Of a DNA stretch of 5,991 nucleotides, positions 1 to 5,991 are shown in pieces. A model generated the notes under the pieces. The model worked only from the letters and a program-made list of their open reading frames with translations, ran no database searches and was not told where the DNA came from. How positions within the stretch are numbered: the first letter of the stretch is position 1; each line of letters opens with the position of its first letter. Where the stretch lies: positions 1 to 5,991 of the forward strand of contig CALBTA010000351.1 in assembly GCA_937967755.1 (NCBI GenBank), in the 5' to 3' direction. The position numbers and the translations under genes were made by a program. The DNA is from an uncultured Planctomycetaceae bacterium. Lineage in GTDB: Bacteria; Planctomycetota; Planctomycetia; Pirellulales; Pirellulaceae.

Positions 1-1817
1 CCGTCTTGCATCACGGCGATGCGGTCGGCGCCGGCGATGGTGCTCAGGCGATGGGCGATGACCAGCGACGTCCGGTCTTCCATCAGTTGCACCAGCGATG
101 CCTGAATCAGGCGTTCGCTTTCGGTGTCGAGGTTGCTGGTGGCCTCATCGAGGATCAGAATCCGCGGGTCGGCCAGCACCGCTCGGGCAATGGCGATCCG
201 TTGCCGCTGCCCTCCGCTAAGTTTCACCCCGCGCTCGCCGATCAGCGTATCGTAACCCTGCGGCAAGTCGGCAATAAACTGATCGGCGTTGGCGACCGCG
301 GCCGCGCGGCGAATGTCGGCATCGTCGGCATTGCGAGCGCCGTAGGCGATGTTTTCCCCGACCGTGCCGTCGAACAAGAACACGTCCTGTTCCACGATGC
401 CGGTCAGGCCGCGGTAACTTTCGACGTCGATCTCTCGCAGGTCGCGCCCGTCGAGCAGCACCCGTCCCGCAGTCGGGTCATAGAAGCGGGCGACCAGGTT
501 GCACAAGGTCGTCTTGCCGGCTCCGCTGGGACCGACCAGCGCGATCGTTTCGCCCGGTTCGACTTCCAACGAAATATCGCGCAGGGCGAACGCGTCGTTG
601 CCGGGATAGTTGAACGTCACGTCCTGAAGTTCAATTCGCCCGGCGGTTTGGAACTTGTCGACGCTCACCAGCCGGCTAGCGGAAGTCATCTCGCGCGGCT
701 CTTCGAGCAGATCCAAAACGCGGTCCAAGCCCGACAAGCTGTTCTGAAACGAGGCGGCACTTTGAGCGAGCACGGCCAGCGGATCGAGCAGCATCAGCAG
801 ATAGACGAGAAACATCATCAAGTCGCCGAGCGTCAGATGCCCACTGAGCACCCGCCACCCGCCGTACAGCAGCAGTGCGGCGCTGGCGGTGGGAATAAGC
901 GTTTCCCAAATGATTTCGATCGTTCGCATCCACCACCAGGCGAAAATTTCCTGCCGCCCCATCAAATGGTTGCCGCGCATGATGCGGCCCGTTTCGGTGC
1001 GCTGGCGGCTGAACGCCCGCACGACGCGCATGCCGCCGAAGGTTTCGGTCGCCAGGGCGTCGACAGTTTCGCGTTGGGCACGGATCCGGCGGTGTTGCGG
1101 CCGGATGCGGCTGATCCATGTCCGGTGCGTGAGGAACACAACCGGAACCAGTACCAGCGCGCCCAGCAGCAACCGCCAATCGACCCAGGCCAACACGCAA
1201 AGGCTGCCGACCAGTTGGATCACCGCCCGCCAAGGGTTGTAGAGCATGCCGAAGACCAACTCGCCGACCGCCCCGGCGTCTTGCCGCAACACGCTGGCCG
1301 CTCCGCCTGATTTCAGTTCATGAATGCGGTGCAACGGCAACCGCAGCACGTGGGCGAACAGCTTTTTGCGAACGGAAAGTTGCAGCAGCTTGGTGACGCG
1401 GGTGGCATGCCAGCGACCCCAGATGTGCAAACCGACTTTGATCAGCGACACGGCCATCACCACGGCGACGATCAGCAGCAACAGCGGCCAGCTTTCCCGC
1501 GGTGCCCAAGCCGGGAAGTAGTCGGGCAGCGGCAAATCGCCGAGGACATAGTCGACGATGAATTTCGTTGCGACCGGCGGGATAAGCGCCAACAGCGTCG
1601 CGACGGTGAGCGTCGTCAGCGAAAACGAAATCGCCAGCCGATGCCCGCGCAGCAAACCGAAGAACTTGCCGATCAGTTCCAACGCCGTTCGCTCTCGCCG
1701 GTGGCCGCGCGCGGGCGACGACGCCGATTTGGCATCCGCGGGTTGGTTGTTGTTGCCGGGCAGCTCGCGCTTGTAAGTTTCAAATCGCTGCCGGCTCGAT
1801 GAGCGTCGCTGGGGCAT
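1..1817 (-). CDS. ABC exporter half-transporter (fused membrane and ATPase domains), C-terminus cut by window edge
   Basis: 605 codons are visible, read from the ATG at 1817 down to position 3; the gene continues beyond the left edge. The polar N-terminus (about 1-45) is followed by six predicted helices (about 61-84, 111-133, 194-211, 214-233, 300-321, 331-352), the layout of a type IV (ABCB/MsbA-like) exporter. The ATPase domain has an A-loop Tyr404, Walker A GPSGAGKT (429-436, Lys435), Q-loop Gln477, signature LSGGQ (533-537), Walker B ILILDE (553-558, catalytic Glu558), D-loop SNLD and H-loop His589. All catalytic residues are present, so a homodimer that hydrolyses ATP at both sites is likely. 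Only the last few dozen residues should be missing. An in-frame TGA lies upstream and no other ATG intervenes, so the 1817 start is favoured; a TTG three codons upstream is possible. No clear Shine-Dalgarno is seen. Family knowledge: such pumps export lipids, drugs or peptides from the inner membrane; the substrate cannot be told here. The gene follows the 2405-1935 gene after 117 bp and may share its transcript. Confidence 0.96.
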   Translation of the reverse strand, partial: MPQRRSSSRQRFETYKRELPGNNNQPADAKSASSPARGHRRERTALELIGKFFGLLRGHRLAISFSLTTLTVATLLALIPPVATKFIVDYVLGDLPLPDYFPAWAPRESWPLLLLIVAVVMAVSLIKVGLHIWGRWHATRVTKLLQLSVRKKLFAHVLRLPLHRIHELKSGGAASVLRQDAGAVGELVFGMLYNPWRAVIQLVGSLCVLAWVDWRLLLGALVLVPVVFLTHRTWISRIRPQHRRIRAQRETVDALATETFGGMRVVRAFSRQRTETGRIMRGNHLMGRQEIFAWWWMRTIEIIWETLIPTASAALLLYGGWRVLSGHLTLGDLMMFLVYLLMLLDPLAVLAQSAASFQNSLSGLDRVLDLLEEPREMTSASRLVSVDKFQTAGRIELQDVTFNYPGNDAFALRDISLEVEPGETIALVGPSGAGKTTLCNLVARFYDPTAGRVLLDGRDLREIDVESYRGLTGIVEQDVFLFDGTVGENIAYGARNADDADIRRAAAVANADQFIADLPQGYDTLIGERGVKLSGGQRQRIAIARAVLADPRILILDEATSNLDTESERLIQASLVQLMEDRTSLVIAHRLSTIAGADRIAVMQD

Positions 1818-1934
1818 GGACAAGTTGGTATCGCAAGGAACGCCTGTTTTAATTGGGTGCTTTCATCCATTGTAGGCACACGCGGCAAGCCGGCCACGGG
1901 CAGAGTTGGCTATTGCGAAAGAGGGCTGAAATAA

Positions 1935-2405
1935 TCACTCGTCGCGAACGTATCGCCAACGTCCGCGGGCGCCGGCTTGTTGGTAGGCGGTGTAAGCACC
2001 GACGGCGGCGCAGAACAGACCGGGCGTGATGGTGACGAAGTTGACATTGGGTAGACCAAGAGCACTGACCCATGAATCGACCTTCATGTGCTCTTCGAGC
2101 TTTACCCAAGCCACGAGTGAAAAGTAACAGGCGACAAACATGGCAACGACCAGCATCCACCCGACCCAGGCGACCGGACGGCCCATGACGGACCGCGCTC
2201 CGACACCCGCCAGCAGCCCGATCAGCAGCAACGCGATGTTACCCAATACGCCGAGGCTGGTTTGGGCAATCAACCACCCGACGCTGAGGCCCGAGAGCGC
2301 GACGGCGATCGACCACAGCACTGCGACGACGAGCTGCCAAGGTGCCAATCGGGAAGGCTGTTCGGTGATCGGTTGGTCATCCATTGGCGGGCCGGAATTT
2401 GGCAT
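1935..2405 (-). CDS. Hypothetical four-helix integral membrane protein
   Basis: A 156-residue protein that I do not recognise. After a short polar, Pro-rich N-terminus (about 1-21) come four hydrophobic stretches at about 23-47, 51-69, 78-101 and 125-141, then a basic C-terminal tail rich in Arg (about 145-156). No catalytic motif is visible. The frame is open up to an ATG at 2540, but the extra 45 residues look like untranslated sequence (polar, no conserved pattern), so the ATG at 2405 was chosen. A second candidate is the ATG at 2384 (MDDQPITEQ). The Shine-Dalgarno context is weak at both. It lies 117 bp upstream of the ABC exporter gene on the same strand and diverges from the DUF6677-like gene. 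A role linked to the exporter is possible from position only. Good confidence that it is coding (hydrophobic segments broken by short charged loops); no function is claimed. Confidence 0.75.
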   Translation of the reverse strand: MPNSGPPMDDQPITEQPSRLAPWQLVVAVLWSIAVALSGLSVGWLIAQTSLGVLGNIALLLIGLLAGVGARSVMGRPVAWVGWMLVVAMFVACYFSLVAWVKLEEHMKVDSWVSALGLPNVNFVTITPGLFCAAVGAYTAYQQAGARGRWRYVRDE

Positions 2406-2639
2406 GTTATCGCTTTCATTTTCAGTCCGTATTGTGCCACAGATTCGTACCGCCAACTCGCAGTTGACCGAGTGAGAAAGAGAAAACGATGACCGCTCGC
2501 CGTACTCCAAAAATCGCGGGATGATAGTTGTTTTCGCCAAGATCAGGCCGCACTGGGGCGAATACGCTATGGTGCGAAGACCGGGTGGCGGTAGAATATT
2601 TGTTTAATCCTGAAGACCGCACTATCGCTTCAATCAACT
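2406..2639. promoter_or_regulatory. Divergent intergenic region, expected to hold promoters for both flanking genes
   Basis: The 234 bp between two divergent genes must drive transcription in both directions unless the leftward gene starts further upstream. It contains more A/T-rich runs than its surroundings, for example around 2592-2608. Candidate boxes are poor: for the leftward gene, a TTGGCG-like -35 (2451-2456) and a CAATAC-like -10 (2429-2434) spaced by 16 bp; for the rightward gene, a TAGAAT-like -10 at 2592-2597 without a good -35. An 8-bp direct repeat GAAGACCG occurs at 2576-2583 and 2612-2619. The arrangement supports a promoter region; the exact boxes are guesses. Confidence 0.4.
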
Positions 2640-3266
2640 ATGGCTGAAGAAAACAAACAAGCTCCGGCCGAGACGCTGGAGGTCGAACTGAAGAACCCCG
2701 GCCTGGCTGCGTTGTTGGCGTGGCTGTGGCCCGGGGCGGGGCATTTATACCAAGGCCGCACGGCCAAGGGTGCGCTCTATATGATCTGCATCCTGACGAC
2801 GTACTTCTTCGGCTTCTACATCGGCGATGGCCGGGTGGTTTACGCATCGTGGCGGCCGGAAGATCGGCGGCTGCCGTACTTGTGCCAGGTGGGGGTCGGC
2901 ATTCCCGCGCTGCCGGCGATGTTGCAAGCGAAGATTAAAGAACCCGGCAAGCCTTCGCCGCTAGGCACCGATTTGATGGCCCCGCCGCAAGTTGCCGAAC
3001 ATTGGCAGCCCGGCCAAGATATGGATGATTTGGCCCAGTGGCATCAAGAGACCGGCGTCGGCTTCGAGCTTGGCACGCTGTTCACCATGGTCGCCGGGCT
3101 GCTGAACATTTTGGCCATTTACGACGCCTTCGCCGGCCCGGTGTTCATCAAGCCGGAGGACAAGAAGGACAAGAAAAAGAAGAAGCAGCGCGGCCCGCCG
3201 GAAGACGAGAAGAAGAACGACGCGAAGGAAGAAGGTATCGAGTACGTCGAAGAGAAAATATCATGA
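2640..3266 (+). CDS. DUF6677-like planctomycete membrane protein
   Basis: A 208-residue protein. After an acidic N-terminus (1-18) come a hydrophobic segment (about 20-37) ending in PGAGHLYQGR (31-40), a second helix (about 43-62), a weaker hydrophobic patch (82-94) and a last helix (about 143-167). The Pro-Gly-x-Gly-His-x-Tyr-x-Gly pattern resembles the motif of TM2-type and related small membrane domains, and the opening (KNPGLAALLAWLWPG) matches what I recall of DUF6677 proteins of planctomycetes. The C-terminal tail (about 171-208) is highly charged, with a run of Lys (KKDKKKKKQ), and is probably cytoplasmic; it may bind membrane lipids or nucleic acid, which is inference. No enzymatic residues are seen and the function is unknown. 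The ATG at 2640 is not preceded by a Shine-Dalgarno site. Its stop overlaps the start of the next gene (ATGA), suggesting translational coupling. Confidence 0.88.
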   Translation: MAEENKQAPAETLEVELKNPGLAALLAWLWPGAGHLYQGRTAKGALYMICILTTYFFGFYIGDGRVVYASWRPEDRRLPYLCQVGVGIPALPAMLQAKIKEPGKPSPLGTDLMAPPQVAEHWQPGQDMDDLAQWHQETGVGFELGTLFTMVAGLLNILAIYDAFAGPVFIKPEDKKDKKKKKQRGPPEDEKKNDAKEEGIEYVEEKIS

Positions 3267-3466
3267 CACCCATCATCGCTTCGCTGCTGTGGATGAAGAT
3301 TTGGTTCGCGCTGCCGCTGATCGCCGCAGTCAGCCTGGTTTACGCGGCGACTCGGCACGAAGACATGCGGCCGATTTTCATTCACGCCGCCCGCACCGCG
3401 GTGTGGATCGTCGCATTCATGGCCATCATCTTCGCGGTGTTGTTTTTGATAGGGTGGTGGTTGTAG
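3263..3466 (+). CDS. Small two-helix membrane protein, coupled to the DUF6677-like gene
   Basis: A 67-residue protein starting at the ATG that shares bases with the upstream TGA (ATGA, 3263-3266). Two hydrophobic helices (about 5-29 and 45-66) are joined by a short charged loop containing RHEDMRP (31-37), and the protein ends in aromatic residues (GWWL). This is a helical hairpin with no catalytic residues. The frame stays open upstream inside the DUF6677-like gene, but that part would read as Arg-rich shadow sequence, so the overlapping ATG is the sensible start. Overlap and membrane location suggest it acts with the upstream protein, perhaps as a partner subunit; this is inference. I do not recognise a named family. 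Confidence 0.82.
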   Translation: MTPIIASLLWMKIWFALPLIAAVSLVYAATRHEDMRPIFIHAARTAVWIVAFMAIIFAVLFLIGWWL

Positions 3467-3520
3467 AAGCTCACTTCGCGGGCAAGGATGCTGCACTTTG
3501 TTTGGGACATCCAGAAACAA

Positions 3521-3525
3521 AGGAG
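3521..3525 (+). promoter_or_regulatory. Shine-Dalgarno site AGGAG fixing the start of the Gfo/Idh/MocA gene
   Basis: AGGAG lies 5 nt before the ATG at 3531. The reading frame is open further upstream, with a TTG at 3498, but this site together with the twin-arginine motif right after the ATG decides for 3531. It is the strongest ribosome binding site in the window. Confidence 0.8.
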
Positions 3526-3530
3526 TTGCC

Positions 3531-4835
3531 ATGCCGACCCGACGCACCTTCCTGCAAACCTCGACGGCCGCCGGCGTCGCGCTGGGCACAACCGCCATCG
3601 CGTCGGCCAATGCCGCCAATAACAAATTGACCGTCGGCCTGATCGGTTGCGGCGGTCGCGGTCCCGGCGTCGCCAACGGCATGCGCAGCGGGCGGGATGT
3701 TGAAATCGCCTATGTGTGCGACCCCGACCGCACTCGCCTCGCCGCCAGGGCAAAACAATTCGGCGTGCCGGGTGAACGGGCGGTGACCGATATGCGGAAG
3801 TTGCTGGACGACAAGTCGCTCGACGCGGTCATCGTCGCCACGTGCGACCATTGGCATGCTCCGGCTGCCATCGCCGCGTGCGAAGCCGGCAAGCACGTAT
3901 ATGTCGAGAAGCCCTGCAGCCATAACTTTCGCGAAGGGCAACTGCTGGTCGAAGCGGCGCGGAAGCACAAGTGCGTCGTGCAGCACGGAACGCAGTCGCG
4001 CAGCAGCCAGTTGATCGCCGATGGCATTGCGATGCTCCGCGAAGGGATCATCGGCGACGTGCTGGTCAGCAAGGCTTGGAACGTGCAGCGGCGCGGATCC
4101 ATCGGCAAAGCCCAGCCCGAAAAAGCCCCGTCGCACGTAGACTACGACACCTGGGTTGGCCCCGCCGCTTTCCTGCCGTACCAATCGAACCGCCTGCATT
4201 ACAAATGGCATTGGTGGCGTAACTTCGGCACCGGAGACATGGGCAACGACGGCGTGCACGAGCTTGACTACGCCGTCTGGGGGTTGGGCGTCGACACCCA
4301 CCCAACGCACATCGCGGGCTTGGGCGGAAAACTGGCCTATGACGACGATCAAGAGTTTCCCGATACGCAGAACATCGTCTTCGAATGGCCCGGCGGTGTT
4401 GGCCAGCGAAAGCAGTTGATTTTCGAAATGCGGCTGTGGTCGACCAGCGCGCCGCACGGTATCGACAACGGCGTGGAGTTCTACGGGACGAAGGGGAAGA
4501 TGCTGCTGACGAAGCGCGGCGTGCGGGAAGTTTACTTGGACCGAAACCAGCGCGTGCCCAATGCCGCGCCAAAGGAGCCGTACCCGCTGAAGGAATCGAA
4601 CCACCAGCACGACTTCGTCGACGCCATCGTCGAAGGCCGCCAGCCGCAGGCCGACATCGAAATCGGCCATCGCAGTTCCGCACTGTGCCACCTGGGCAAT
4701 ATCGCGGCGCAACTGGGGCGCTCGCTTCAGTTCGATGCCGAAAAGCAAGTGATCGTCGGCGACGAGGAAGCAACACGACTGCTTTCGCGCGAGTACCGCG
4801 ACGGGGGACATTGGGCGGTACCGCAAGGTGTCTAG
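3531..4835 (+). CDS. Tat-exported Gfo/Idh/MocA family NAD(P)-dependent oxidoreductase
   Basis: A 434-residue protein. The N-terminus is a twin-arginine signal (MPTRRTFLQ, Arg4-Arg5) with a weakly hydrophobic Ala/Thr-rich core and a likely cleavage after Ala28 (ANA|AN). The Rossmann domain follows: dinucleotide loop GLIGCGGRG (36-44), acidic Asp64 at the end of the second strand (suggesting NAD rather than NADP), the DHWHA segment (106-110) and the family hallmark EKP (126-128, with catalytic Lys127). The C-terminal substrate domain carries GTGDMGNDGVHELD (233-246), whose His243 is the expected catalytic histidine. Length and motifs fit the planctomycete branch of the family. These enzymes oxidise or reduce hydroxyl groups of sugars, inositols and related compounds; export in folded form with bound cofactor is known for Zymomonas glucose-fructose oxidoreductase. 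The substrate here is unknown. The gene lies 64 bp after the small membrane protein gene and 31 bp before the DUF6807 gene, with which it probably works. Confidence 0.95.
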   Translation: MPTRRTFLQTSTAAGVALGTTAIASANAANNKLTVGLIGCGGRGPGVANGMRSGRDVEIAYVCDPDRTRLAARAKQFGVPGERAVTDMRKLLDDKSLDAVIVATCDHWHAPAAIAACEAGKHVYVEKPCSHNFREGQLLVEAARKHKCVVQHGTQSRSSQLIADGIAMLREGIIGDVLVSKAWNVQRRGSIGKAQPEKAPSHVDYDTWVGPAAFLPYQSNRLHYKWHWWRNFGTGDMGNDGVHELDYAVWGLGVDTHPTHIAGLGGKLAYDDDQEFPDTQNIVFEWPGGVGQRKQLIFEMRLWSTSAPHGIDNGVEFYGTKGKMLLTKRGVREVYLDRNQRVPNAAPKEPYPLKESNHQHDFVDAIVEGRQPQADIEIGHRSSALCHLGNIAAQLGRSLQFDAEKQVIVGDEEATRLLSREYRDGGHWAVPQGV

Positions 4836-4866
4836 GCGCGTTGAAACGCAACACGCATACGCTCGC

Positions 4867-5862
4867 ATGATTGCAACAAGAACCATCATGCTGTTGTTCA
4901 GAAGAATAGCACTAACGCTCCTGTTGATGGTCACGGCGCAACTTGCGTCGGCCGAAAGGCTTCCCGAATTCGGCTTTCGCATTCGTGATCGCGCGGTCGA
5001 AATCACAACCGACGGGGAGCCGCTGGCGACCTACGTGTTTCGCGATGATAAAATCACGCGGCCCTACTTCGCCCACGTTCGCTTGGCCGGGCAGCAACTG
5101 ACCCGCAACCACCCGCCGGTCGATGGGACAGACGCGACCGATCACGCCACGATGCACCCGGGCATTTGGCTGTCGTTCGGAGACATCAGCGGGCATGACT
5201 ATTGGCGTTTGAAGGCCAGGACCCAGCATGTCGAATTCGTTCAGAAGCCACACGCCGAAGGGGGCGAATTGGCGTTCGCGGTGCGCAACCGATACCTTTC
5301 AACCGATGGCAATCAGACCATCTGCGAAGAGGTCGCCCGTTTCCGATTCGCCGCGCTCGCCGAACCGCCCGGCAGTTTCTTGCTCTTCTGGGATAGCACG
5401 TTTTCTTCCGACCAGGGCGACTTCTACTTCGGCGACCAAGAAGAGATGGGGCTGGGTGTTCGCGTGGCCACGCCGTTGGCGGTGAATACCAAGGCGGGCG
5501 GCCGCATTCTTAACAGCCACGGGCAGCGCGACGAGCGTGAACTGTGGGGCAAGGCGGCCGCCTGGTGCGACTACGGCGGGTTGGTTGACGATTCGCGGTT
5601 GGGCATCGTCCTGCTGCCGCACCCTGACAATTTTCGGCCCTGTTGGTTTCACGCCCGCAACTACGGCTTCGTCGCCGCCAACCCGTTCGGACGCAAGGCG
5701 TTTCGCGCCGGGCCGCCCAGCAAGGTTGCCGTGCGGAAAGGGGAAAGCCTGCGCTTGCGGTTCGGCGTGCTGCTCTACGCGTCGCCCAAAGAGCAGCGGG
5801 AAAACGATTGGGCGAAGGTGCTGGAGGCCTATGTGCAGCGGGCCGCAACTCCGCAAGAATAG
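4867..5862 (+). CDS. Secreted DUF6807 ('PmoA-like') family protein
   Basis: 331 residues from the ATG at 4867. A signal peptide covers about 1-29: basic FRR, a hydrophobic ALTLLLMV core and a cleavage after ASA, just before ERLPEF. The mature part shows motifs I associate with DUF6807: RPYFAHVRLAG (65-75), DHATMHPGIWLSFGD (92-106) followed by GHDYWR (109-114), FYFGDQEEMGLGVRVA (186-201) and the C-terminal HARNYGFVAANPFG (262-275). The conserved His, Asp and Trp residues could form a sugar or metal site; that is inference. The family has been labelled 'methane oxygenase PmoA', but this protein lacks the membrane helices of the particulate methane monooxygenase subunit and should not be read as one. 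Other starts are the ATG at 4888, which gives a compact 22-residue signal peptide, and a GTG at 4828 overlapping the upstream stop. No strong Shine-Dalgarno is visible. Its place 31 bp after the Tat-exported oxidoreductase suggests a joint role in extracytoplasmic carbohydrate breakdown. Confidence 0.9.
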   Translation: MIATRTIMLLFRRIALTLLLMVTAQLASAERLPEFGFRIRDRAVEITTDGEPLATYVFRDDKITRPYFAHVRLAGQQLTRNHPPVDGTDATDHATMHPGIWLSFGDISGHDYWRLKARTQHVEFVQKPHAEGGELAFAVRNRYLSTDGNQTICEEVARFRFAALAEPPGSFLLFWDSTFSSDQGDFYFGDQEEMGLGVRVATPLAVNTKAGGRILNSHGQRDERELWGKAAAWCDYGGLVDDSRLGIVLLPHPDNFRPCWFHARNYGFVAANPFGRKAFRAGPPSKVAVRKGESLRLRFGVLLYASPKEQRENDWAKVLEAYVQRAATPQE

Positions 5863-5914
5863 ATGCGAGAACTTGCTCGCCATCACCGGGAACGCATAAT
5901 CCGCGGAGCGAACC

Positions 5915-5991
5915 ATGAAAGCTGCCTTCATCCACGAAACCGGCCCCGCCAGGGTGAATCAATATGACGAACTGCCAAGGCCGCAGCCGCA
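5915..5991 (+). CDS. Medium-chain dehydrogenase/quinone reductase family protein, N-terminal fragment
   Basis: Only the first 25 codons are in the window. The N-terminus MKAAFIHETGPARVNQYDEL, followed by a Pro-rich PRPQP stretch, matches the typical opening of NADPH:quinone reductases and zinc-type alcohol dehydrogenases of the MDR superfamily (first beta strand, then the 'P.P.P' turn before the GroES-like fold). The ATG is preceded by GGAG at 5905-5908 with a 6-nt spacer, a good ribosome binding site. No signal peptide is seen, so a cytoplasmic enzyme is expected. The gene lies 52 bp after the DUF6807 gene in the same direction and may share its transcript. Whether it carries zinc ligands, and its substrate, cannot be judged from this fragment. 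Confidence 0.8.
   Translation, partial: MKAAFIHETGPARVNQYDELPRPQP

Noticed and set aside
676..1233. Minus-strand open frame of 185 codons inside the ABC gene.
   Set aside because: It is a different frame on the same strand as the exporter, Arg/Ala-rich and without hydrophobic helices or motifs; the exporter frame continues unbroken through it.
6..1310. Long open frame on the plus strand (434 codons).
   Set aside because: It is antisense to the ABC exporter gene, whose minus-strand frame carries all ATPase motifs. The plus-strand product is rich in Gln, His, Arg and Asp with no recognisable domain, typical of a GC-rich shadow frame.
2406..2540. N-terminal extension of the four-helix membrane protein to the ATG at 2540.
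   Set aside because: The extra 45 residues show no signal, helix or conserved look and would occupy most of the promoter region of the divergent gene; the ATG at 2405 gives a compact protein.
3471..5006. Long open frame on the minus strand (511 codons).
   Set aside because: It is antisense to the Gfo/Idh/MocA gene and part of the DUF6807 gene, both with clear family motifs and signal peptides. Its length is explained by the codon bias of the real genes.
5865..5880. Small inverted repeat GCGAG-N6-CTCGC after the DUF6807 stop codon.
   Set aside because: The stem is only 5 bp and no T-run follows, so it does not support an intrinsic terminator; likely chance.

Overview
The window looks like a chromosomal segment of a planctomycete, probably of the Pirellulales type. 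The reasons are a GC-rich sequence, weak or absent Shine-Dalgarno sites at most starts, a DUF6677-like membrane protein, and a Tat-exported Gfo/Idh/MocA oxidoreductase next to a DUF6807 ('PmoA-like') secreted protein. That pairing is very common in planctomycetes. The assignment is inference from gene content, not from a marker gene.

Left part, minus strand (1-2405): a four-helix membrane protein of unknown function (2405-1935) is followed by a large gene for a type IV (ABCB/MsbA-like) ABC exporter half-transporter. That gene begins at 1817 and runs off the left edge with every ATPase motif intact. The ABC gene fills 1-1817; the long open frames on the plus strand there are antisense shadows.

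Middle (2406-3466): a 234-bp divergent intergenic region separates the minus-strand genes from a plus-strand pair. The pair is a DUF6677-like membrane protein with a PGxGHxYxG motif and a polybasic tail, and a 67-residue two-helix membrane protein. They overlap by ATGA, so they are probably translationally coupled.

Right part, plus strand (3531-5991): a Tat-dependent Gfo/Idh/MocA dehydrogenase with a good ribosome binding site, then a secreted DUF6807 protein, then the first 25 codons of a medium-chain (quinone reductase/zinc-type) dehydrogenase. All point the same way with gaps of 31-64 bp and could form one transcript. The first two probably act outside the cytoplasm on a sugar or sugar-derived compound. 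The substrate cannot be read from the sequence.

No RNA gene, mobile element, CRISPR array or long repeat is visible. Nothing here stands out as a clearly new system. The most useful leads are the Gfo/Idh/MocA-DUF6807 pair and the coupled DUF6677-small membrane protein pair.
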